Assembly (NCBI GenBank): GCA_036522155.1 | Contig: DATDGI010000338.1 | Location: forward strand, 1 to 48,194 | Length of the DNA stretch: 48,194 bases | Direction of reading: 5' to 3' | Source of the DNA: UBA9676 sp036522155 | Lineage (GTDB): Bacteria; Actinomycetota; Actinomycetes; Streptosporangiales; Streptosporangiaceae | Shown: positions 41,185 to 48,194 of the stretch, piece by piece | How the letters are laid out: every line of letters starts with the position of its first letter | Numbering within the stretch: the first letter of the stretch is position 1 | The notes under the pieces: generated by a model | What the model was told of the DNA's origin: nothing | Seen by the model: the letters and a program-made list of their open reading frames with translations, nothing else | Databases searched by the model: none | Made by a program: the position numbers and the translations under genes

Positions 41185-41799
41185 GTGCGAGCGCTCCGGG
41201 TCGGCCTCACCGGCGGGATCGGCGCGGGCAAGAGCGAGGTCTCGCGGCGGCTGGCGGCCTACGGCGCCGTGGTGATCGACGCCGATGCCGTGGCCCGCGA
41301 GGTGGTCGCGCCCGGCACCCCGGGGCTGGCCGAGGTGGCCAGCGAATTCGGCCCGGACGTGCTGCGCAGCGACCGCAGCCTCAACCGGGACCGGCTGGGT
41401 GAGCTGGTGTTCGCGGACGAATCGCTGCGCCAGAAACTGAACGCGATCGTGCATCCGCGGGTCCGCGACCGGATGGCGGAACTGGAGCGGCAGGCCGGGG
41501 ACGCGCCGGTCATCGTCCACGACGTGCCGCTGCTGGCCGAGAACCAGCTGGCGGGCGGCTTCGACCTGGTCGTGGTGGTGGACGTGCCCGCCCGGGTCCA
41601 GGTGGAGCGGCTGGCCCGTGAGCGCGGCCTGTCCCGGGAGCAGGTGGAGGCCAGAATGGCGGCGCAAGCCAGCCGGGACGACCGGCTCGCGGTGGCCGAC
41701 ATCGTGGTGGACAACTCCGGCTCGCTGGCCGAGCTCGACCGCGAGGTCGGCGACCTGTGGGCCGAGCTGCGCAAGCGGGCGCTGGCCGCCCGGGACTGA
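41185..41799 (+). CDS. coaE: Dephospho-CoA kinase
   Basis: Final step of coenzyme A synthesis, phosphorylating the 3'-hydroxyl of dephospho-CoA. The 204-residue P-loop kinase has Walker A GLTGGIGAGKSEVSRRL, VIDADAVAREVV (substrate/catalytic Asp), HPRVRDRM, VHDVPLLAEN (CoA-binding) and RMAAQASRDDRLAVADIVVDNSG. This is the single-domain form without the C-terminal GrpB/UPF0157 extension found in mycobacteria. GTG start at a leaderless promoter. uvrB follows after 118 bases. Confidence 0.96.
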   Translation: MRALRVGLTGGIGAGKSEVSRRLAAYGAVVIDADAVAREVVAPGTPGLAEVASEFGPDVLRSDRSLNRDRLGELVFADESLRQKLNAIVHPRVRDRMAELERQAGDAPVIVHDVPLLAENQLAGGFDLVVVVDVPARVQVERLARERGLSREQVEARMAAQASRDDRLAVADIVVDNSGSLAELDREVGDLWAELRKRALAARD

Positions 41800-41832
41800 C
41801 CCGGGCCGGGCCGGACTGTCGGACCCCCGCCC

Positions 41833-41838
41833 TACAGT
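41833..41838 (+). promoter_or_regulatory. Candidate -10 box (TACAGT) for uvrB
   Basis: TACAGT fits TANNNT and would give a leader of about 75 bases before the GTG at 41918. An in-frame ATG at 41843 lies only four bases after the box, but the strong AAGGAGG site (41907-41913) marks the later start as the main one. Confidence 0.4.
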
Positions 41839-41917
41839 GGACATGACCGCGCCGGGAAGAATGCCGCCGCCCGGCGCGTTGCCAGCCAGGGCCAGCAGCG
41901 GGGGTGAAGGAGGTGCC

Positions 41918-44026
41918 GTGCGGCCGGTGAGCGATCTCCAGCGGCGGGTGGCGCCGTTCCAGGTGGTCACCGACATGGTGCCAGCCGGCGACCAGCCGCG
42001 GGCCATCGGCGAGATGGAGAGCAGGATAACCACCGGGGCCACCGACACCGTCCTGCTCGGGGCGACCGGCACCGGCAAGACCGCCACCGTCGCCTGGCTG
42101 TCCGAGCGGCTGCAGCGGCCCGTCCTGGTCATGCTGCCGAACAAGACCCTGGCCGCCCAGTTCGCCAACGAGCTGCGGGAGATGCTGCCGCACAACGCGG
42201 TCGAGTACTTCGTCTCGTATTACGACTACTACCAGCCGGAAGCGTACGTCCCGCAGACCGACACCTACATCGAGAAGGACTCCTCGATCAACGACGAGGT
42301 GGACCGGCTGCGCCACTCGGCCACCAACTCGCTGCTCACCCGGCGGGACACCATCGTGGTGGCCTCGGTGTCGTGCATCTACGGGCTTGGCACCCCACAG
42401 GAGTACGTGGACCGGATGCTCAAGCTGCAGGTGGGTGACACCATCGAGCGCGACATGCTGCTGCGCAAGCTGGTCGGCATGCAGTACCAGCGCAACGATC
42501 TGGCGTTCAGCCGCGGCACCTTCCGGGTGCGCGGCGACACGATCGAGATCATCCCGGTGTACGAGGAGCTCGCGGTCCGGATCGAGATGTTCGGCGACGA
42601 CGTCGAGCGGCTGATGACGCTGCACCCGCTGACCGGGGAAGTGATCAGCGAGGACGACGAGCTGTACGTCTTCCCCGCCTCCCACTACGTGGCCGGGCCG
42701 GAGCGGATGGAGCGCGCCGTCGCCGGCATCGAGGCCGAGCTGGCCGAGCGGCTCGGTGAACTGGAGCGGCAGGGCAAGCTGCTTGAGGCCCAGCGGCTGC
42801 GCATGCGCACCAGCTACGACATCGAGATGATGCGCCAGGTGGGCAGCTGCTCGGGGATCGAGAACTACTCGCGGCACATCGACGGCCGCGCGGCCGGGAC
42901 CCCGCCGAACACCCTGCTCGACTACTTCCCCGAGGACTTCCTGCTGGTGATCGACGAGTCGCACGTCACCGTGCCGCAGATCGGCGCCATGTACGAGGGC
43001 GACGTCTCCCGCAAGCGGGTCCTGGTCGAGCACGGCTTCCGGCTGCCCAGCGCGATCGACAACCGGCCGCTGACCTGGGACGAGTTCGGCGAGCGGATCG
43101 GGCAGACGATATACCTGTCGGCCACCCCCGGGCCGTACGAGCTGACCAGGGCCGGTGGCGAGGTGGTCGAGCAGGTGATCCGGCCGACCGGGCTGGTCGA
43201 TCCGCAGGTGATCATCAAGCAGACGAAGGGCCAGATCGACGACCTGGTGCACGAGATCCGGCTGCGGGCCGAGCGGAACGAGCGGGTGCTGGTGACCACG
43301 CTGACCAAGAAGATGTCCGAGGATCTCACCGACTACCTGCTGGAACTGGGTATCCGGGCGCGGTACCTGCACAGCGAGGTGGACACCCTGCGGCGGGTGG
43401 AACTGCTGCGCGAGCTCCGGCTCGGCGAGTACGACGTGCTGGTCGGCATCAACCTGCTCCGGGAGGGCCTGGACCTGCCGGAGGTGTCGCTGGTCTCCAT
43501 CCTGGACGCGGACAAGGAAGGGTTCCTGCGCTCGGGCACGTCGCTGATCCAGACCATCGGCCGGGCCGCCCGGAATGTGTCCGGGCAGGTACACATGTAT
43601 GCCGATCAGGTCACCCCGTCGATGCAGCGGGCCATCGACGAGACCAACCGCAGGCGCGACAAGCAGGTCGCCTACAACACCGAGCACGGCATCGACCCGA
43701 CGCCGCTGCGCAAGCGGATCGCCGACATCCTCGACCAGCTGATGCGGGAGGACGCCGACACCGAGAAGCTGATCGGCGGCGGGGGACGCCAGCAGAGCCG
43801 CGGGAAGGCGCCGGTCCCGGGGCTGTCGTCGCGGGCCAGGGTGGCCAGGGGCGAAGGCGGGCCCGGCGGCGAGGCGCGCGGCGATTTGGTCGCGCTCATC
43901 TCCGAACTCACCGACCAGATGCACACCGCCGCGGCGGAGCTGCAGTTCGAGATCGCCGCCCGGATCCGGGACGAGATTAGGGAGCTCAAGCATGAACTGC
44001 GTGGCATGCAGGCGGCCGGGGTATAG
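41918..44026 (+). CDS. uvrB: Excinuclease ABC subunit B
   Basis: DNA-damage verification helicase of nucleotide excision repair, 702 residues. It has Walker A LLGATGTGKTATVAWL, the beta-hairpin that inserts into damaged DNA (YYDYYQPEAYVPQTDTYIEK), Walker B LLVIDESH, motif V/VI (GINLLREGLDLPEVSLV, QTIGRAARN) and the C-terminal UvrC-interacting UVR domain (LTDQMHTAAAELQFEIAARIRDEI). Start GTG 41918 (MRPVSDLQRRVAPF matches family N-termini) after AAGGAGG at 4 bases. Confidence 0.97.
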   Translation: MRPVSDLQRRVAPFQVVTDMVPAGDQPRAIGEMESRITTGATDTVLLGATGTGKTATVAWLSERLQRPVLVMLPNKTLAAQFANELREMLPHNAVEYFVSYYDYYQPEAYVPQTDTYIEKDSSINDEVDRLRHSATNSLLTRRDTIVVASVSCIYGLGTPQEYVDRMLKLQVGDTIERDMLLRKLVGMQYQRNDLAFSRGTFRVRGDTIEIIPVYEELAVRIEMFGDDVERLMTLHPLTGEVISEDDELYVFPASHYVAGPERMERAVAGIEAELAERLGELERQGKLLEAQRLRMRTSYDIEMMRQVGSCSGIENYSRHIDGRAAGTPPNTLLDYFPEDFLLVIDESHVTVPQIGAMYEGDVSRKRVLVEHGFRLPSAIDNRPLTWDEFGERIGQTIYLSATPGPYELTRAGGEVVEQVIRPTGLVDPQVIIKQTKGQIDDLVHEIRLRAERNERVLVTTLTKKMSEDLTDYLLELGIRARYLHSEVDTLRRVELLRELRLGEYDVLVGINLLREGLDLPEVSLVSILDADKEGFLRSGTSLIQTIGRAARNVSGQVHMYADQVTPSMQRAIDETNRRRDKQVAYNTEHGIDPTPLRKRIADILDQLMREDADTEKLIGGGGRQQSRGKAPVPGLSSRARVARGEGGPGGEARGDLVALISELTDQMHTAAAELQFEIAARIRDEIRELKHELRGMQAAGV

Positions 44027-44163
44027 CCCACCGGGAATGCCGGCGGGGACAATCCGGTTCTCGCCCGGTGTGAGCCGCCCGCCTGGCCCGTATTGTCACC
44101 AGCAGATAGCAGATTGTGATCACCGGCTGAGACCTCAGGTAGGTGGGCGAAAACCAACCGGCG

Positions 44164-44169
44164 TAGGGT
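44164..44169 (+). promoter_or_regulatory. -10 box (TAGGGT) for a leaderless DMT-like gene
   Basis: TAGGGT ends six bases before the GTG at 44176, the same layout as at hisD and polA. Confidence 0.5.
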
Positions 44170-44175
44170 CGTAAT

Positions 44176-45102
44176 GTGCTAGTGAGTCTGGCGGCGGCCG
44201 TAGTTGCCGCGCTGTGCTACGGCGTTGCGGCGGTCATGCAGGCCATGGCCGTCCGGGCCGCGAGCCGGCGCAACGGAGGAACGGCCAGCCGGGGCGGCTC
44301 CGCCCTGGGCACGGTCGACCCCGGCCTGGTCCTGCGCATGCTGCACCAGTGGCGCTTCATCGCCAGCCTCGTGCTGGACCTGATCGGCTTCGTCGCCCAG
44401 CTCGTCGCGCTGCGGCGGCTCCCGCTGTTCGCCGTCCAGGCGATGATCGCCGCCAACCTCGCGGTCACCGCCGTGGTCGCGGCCTGGCTGATCCACCTGG
44501 AGCTGGCCCTGCGGGAGTGGCTGGCGGTGGCGGGCGTCGTCATCGGGGTAGGGATGCTCGGGTCGTCGGCCGGGGCGCAGACCGTGACCGGCGTCAGTGC
44601 CGACTTCAAGCTGGCGCTGATCCTCGCCGTGGCCGGCATCGCGCTGATCGGGGTGGCCGCCTCGCGGATGCGCTCACCCGCCAGGACACCCGTCCTTGGG
44701 GCCGTGGCCGGGCTTGGCTACGGCGTGCTCGCGGTCGCGGCGCGCGTCCTGCCCGGCTTCTCCGTGCATGAACTGATCCGGGATCCAGCCGCCTACGCGC
44801 TGGCGGCGGCCGGCGTGGTCTCGTTCATGCTGTACGCCACCGCGCTGGAGGACGGCAGCGTGACCGTCGCCACCGCCGCCGTGGTGCTGGCGGAGACCAC
44901 CCCGCCCGCGGTGGTGGGGATCATGTTCCTGGGTGATCACACCCGGCCGGGCCTGGGCGGGATAGCCATCCTCGGGTTCAGCCTGGCCGTGGTCTGCGCG
45001 GTGGCCCTGGCCCGGTTCGCCGAGACCGACGAGGAAGGGCTGACCGAGGCCCAGCGCCGGGTGATGAAGTCGGCCGAACACAGCCCATACACCGCGTCCT
45101 GA
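44176..45102 (+). CDS. DMT/EamA-like integral membrane protein
   Basis: A 308-residue membrane protein with about nine or ten hydrophobic helices, starting directly at the N-terminus (LVSLAAAVVAALCYGVAAVMQ). It has the internal two-fold layout of drug/metabolite transporters; AVQAMIAANLAVTAVVAAWL and ETTPPAVVGIMFLGD occupy equivalent positions in the two halves. Similar proteins are common in actinobacteria and annotated only as DMT family or hypothetical. Substrate is unknown. GTG start at a leaderless promoter; isolated from uvrB by 149 bases. Confidence 0.75.
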   Translation: MLVSLAAAVVAALCYGVAAVMQAMAVRAASRRNGGTASRGGSALGTVDPGLVLRMLHQWRFIASLVLDLIGFVAQLVALRRLPLFAVQAMIAANLAVTAVVAAWLIHLELALREWLAVAGVVIGVGMLGSSAGAQTVTGVSADFKLALILAVAGIALIGVAASRMRSPARTPVLGAVAGLGYGVLAVAARVLPGFSVHELIRDPAAYALAAAGVVSFMLYATALEDGSVTVATAAVVLAETTPPAVVGIMFLGDHTRPGLGGIAILGFSLAVVCAVALARFAETDEEGLTEAQRRVMKSAEHSPYTAS

Positions 45103-45139
45103 GCCTCCCGGCCAGGCTGGTGGCCGTGCTGAGCTGCCC

Positions 45140-45156
45140 GCCGGCGGTGCGCCGGC
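45140..45156 (+). terminator. Hairpin after the DMT-like gene
   Basis: GCCGGCG-GTG-CGCCGGC is a perfect 7-bp stem with a 3-base loop, 37 bases after the stop and just before the pyrG promoter region. Confidence 0.4.
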
Positions 45157-45179
45157 CACCCGGGGTATCCGCTGGCTGA

Positions 45180-45185
45180 TATTCT
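45180..45185 (+). promoter_or_regulatory. Candidate -10 box (TATTCT) for pyrG
   Basis: TATTCT is followed after one base by an in-frame ATG (45187), too close for that codon to be used from this promoter. Transcription would begin near 45192, supporting a downstream start for pyrG. Confidence 0.45.
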
Positions 45186-45240
45186 GATGGCCCGTGGACC
45201 GGCGGCATTCTCCGCTTCGTACCGACCACGGGAGCCTTAT

Positions 45241-46940
<1,700 letters not shown>

Positions 46941-46944
<4 letters not shown>

Positions 46945-47588
46945 CCGGCCGCCCGGAGGCACTGGGGCCCAACCCCGTGCTGCGCGACGCCGAGGAGCAC
47001 TGGGAGGTGGTGGGCGAGCCACGGCGCAGCCGCGGCGCGTTCCTCACGCTGCGCACCGACCAGGTCGTGATGCCGGACGGTGAGACGGCCGAACGGGACA
47101 TGATCGAGCATCCGGGGGCGGTGGCCGTGGTCGCCCTGGACGAGGCCGGGCAGGTCCTGCTGATCCGCCAGTACCGGCATCCGGCTGGGCATCTGCTGTG
47201 GGAGATCCCGGCCGGGCTGCGGGACGTGCCGGGCGAGGAGACGCGGGTCACCGCGGAGCGCGAACTGCTGGAGGAAACCGGCTACCGGGCCCGCGACTGG
47301 CATGTGCTGGCCGACATCTTCAGCTCGCCGGGGATGAGCGACGAGCGGGTGCTGGTCTTCCTGGCCCGGGATCTGATGTGGGTGCCGGAATCGGAGCGGG
47401 ATGGCTACGTCCCGCGGCATGAGGAGGCGCACCTGGAGCTCCGGTGGGTGCCCCTCACCGATGTGGTGAGTCTCTTCCTGGCGGGTGACCTGCACAATGG
47501 GATCACGGCAGTGGGTATCTTGTCCGCGTATGCCGCCCGGCAGGGCGGGTTCGCGGCGCTGCGGGACGCCGTGCTGCCCGAGCACTGA
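46941..47588 (+). CDS. NUDIX hydrolase, ADP-ribose pyrophosphatase-like
   Basis: A 215-residue NUDIX hydrolase expected to cleave ADP-ribose or similar nucleoside diphosphate sugars. HPGAVAVVALDEAGQVLLIRQYRHPAG and LLWEIPAGLRD are typical of ADP-ribose pyrophosphatases. The Nudix box ends in RELLEETGY, which supplies the metal-binding glutamates, and FSSPGMSDERV follows as in that subfamily. The GTG start overlaps the pyrG stop by four bases, so the two are co-translated. The pairing pyrG-NUDIX-ald is common in actinobacteria. Confidence 0.9.
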
Positions 47589-47672
47589 CGGCCGGGCCAG
47601 GACCGGCCGCCACGGCCCGGACCCGACGGCAACGGAGCCGCCGGGACGGGAACAGGAGGAAGACGTGCAGTC

Positions 47673-48194
47673 ATGAAGGTGGGCATCCCTAAAGAGATCA
47701 AGAACCACGAGTACCGGGTCGCGATCACCCCGGCGGGTGTGCACGAGCTGGTCCGGGCCGGCCATCAGGTATTCGTCGAGCACAACGCCGGCATCGGCTC
47801 GTCCATCCCGGACGCGGACTTCACCGCGGCGGGCGCGGCCATCCTGCCCGGGCCGGACGAGGTCTGGGGGGCCGGGGAGCTCATCCTCAAGGTGAAAGAG
47901 CCGGTCGAGCCGGAGTACCCGCGCCTGCGCAAGGGCCAGGTGCTGTTCACCTACCTGCACCTGGCCGCGTCCCGGCCGTGCACCGACGCCCTGCTGGGGT
48001 CGGGCACGACCGCCATCGCCTACGAGACCGTGCAGGCGGCCGACGGCTCGCTGCCGCTGCTGGCGCCCATGTCCGAGGTGGCTGGCCGGATGGCGCCGCA
48101 GGTGGGCGCCCACCACCTGCAGCGGGATGGCGGCGGGCGCGGGGTCCTGATGGGCGGGGTCTCCGGTGTGTACGCGGCCAAGGTCGTCGTCCTG
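47673..48194 (+). CDS. ald: Alanine dehydrogenase (3' truncated by the window edge)
   Basis: Interconverts L-alanine and pyruvate with NAD(H) and ammonia. The first 174 residues are present. MKVGIPKEIKNHEYRVAITP is the standard start with R15. K75 in LILKVKEP and H96 in YLHLAAS match the catalytic and substrate-binding residues of the mycobacterial enzyme by number. The sequence runs into SEVAGRMAPQ and the approach to the NAD-binding GGVSGVYAAKVV, then is cut at 48194. ATG 47673 is preceded by CAGGAGGA at about 12 bases. It lies 84 bases after the NUDIX gene on the same strand. Confidence 0.95.
   Translation, partial: MKVGIPKEIKNHEYRVAITPAGVHELVRAGHQVFVEHNAGIGSSIPDADFTAAGAAILPGPDEVWGAGELILKVKEPVEPEYPRLRKGQVLFTYLHLAASRPCTDALLGSGTTAIAYETVQAADGSLPLLAPMSEVAGRMAPQVGAHHLQRDGGGRGVLMGGVSGVYAAKVVVL

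Noticed and set aside
41843..41917. Upstream ATG (41843) as the uvrB start
   Set aside because: It adds 25 residues unlike UvrB and lies four bases from a -10 box; GTG 41918 has AAGGAGG and the family N-terminus.
41510..43993. Minus-strand open frame of 827 codons opposite coaE and uvrB
   Set aside because: Antisense shadow of two well-conserved genes.

Overview
This is a GC-rich (roughly 70% or more) actinobacterial chromosome segment. The evidence is extreme G/C bias at third codon positions, many GTG starts, TANNNT -10 boxes placed directly before start codons (leaderless genes), a PriA-type HisA, a polyphosphate glucokinase, a TIGR03085 mycothiol/maleylpyruvate-isomerase-like protein, an ANTAR response regulator, and a gene order close to the Streptomyces/Streptosporangiales core (dnaE, his, trp, lgt, gltBD, pyk, ANTAR regulator, thioesterase, polA, rpsA, coaE, uvrB; then pyrG, NUDIX, ald). 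It does not look like Streptomyces itself. No rRNA, IS element, prophage or CRISPR array was seen.

Layout: (1) 1-4.8 kb: 3' part of dnaE, then a minus-strand ABC efflux pair that meets dnaE tail to tail. (2) 4.9-11.0 kb: a small membrane protein gene and the tightly overlapped operon hisD-hisC-hisB-hisH-priA(hisA)-ridA-hisF. (3) 11.0-18.0 kb: polyphosphate glucokinase, then a probable 2-aminoethylphosphonate (AEP) island. It has an FAD oxidoreductase and a phosphonatase-like hydrolase on the plus strand, converging on a four-gene ABC importer on the minus strand. (4) 18.2-19.7 kb: a TIGR03085 protein and a metallo-beta-lactamase-fold hydrolase, divergent. (5) 19.8-25.3 kb: hisI, a Trp-associated membrane protein, another membrane protein, trpC-trpB-trpA and a divergent lgt. 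trpE is not at its usual place after hisI and no trpF is present. (6) 25.5-31.7 kb: gltB-gltD (GOGAT). (7) 31.8-36.5 kb: a membrane sensor-like protein, pyk, an unusual minus-strand tRNA, an ANTAR response regulator and a hotdog thioesterase. (8) 36.6-44.0 kb: polA, rpsA, coaE, uvrB. (9) 44.2-48.2 kb: a DMT-like membrane protein, pyrG, a NUDIX hydrolase and the 5' part of ald.

Functionally, the window links histidine and tryptophan synthesis (PriA probably serves both), nitrogen assimilation (GOGAT, alanine dehydrogenase, CTP synthase), phosphonate scavenging, glycolysis, and DNA replication/repair (DnaE, PolA, UvrB). No clearly new multi-gene system was found. The best leads are the degenerate active-site residues in the trp-linked Lgt, the class-I-shaped tRNA with a CAA anticodon, the AEP island dividing the his genes together with loss of local trpE, a series of leaderless promoters, the long rpsA leader, and two strong dyads in intergenic DNA.
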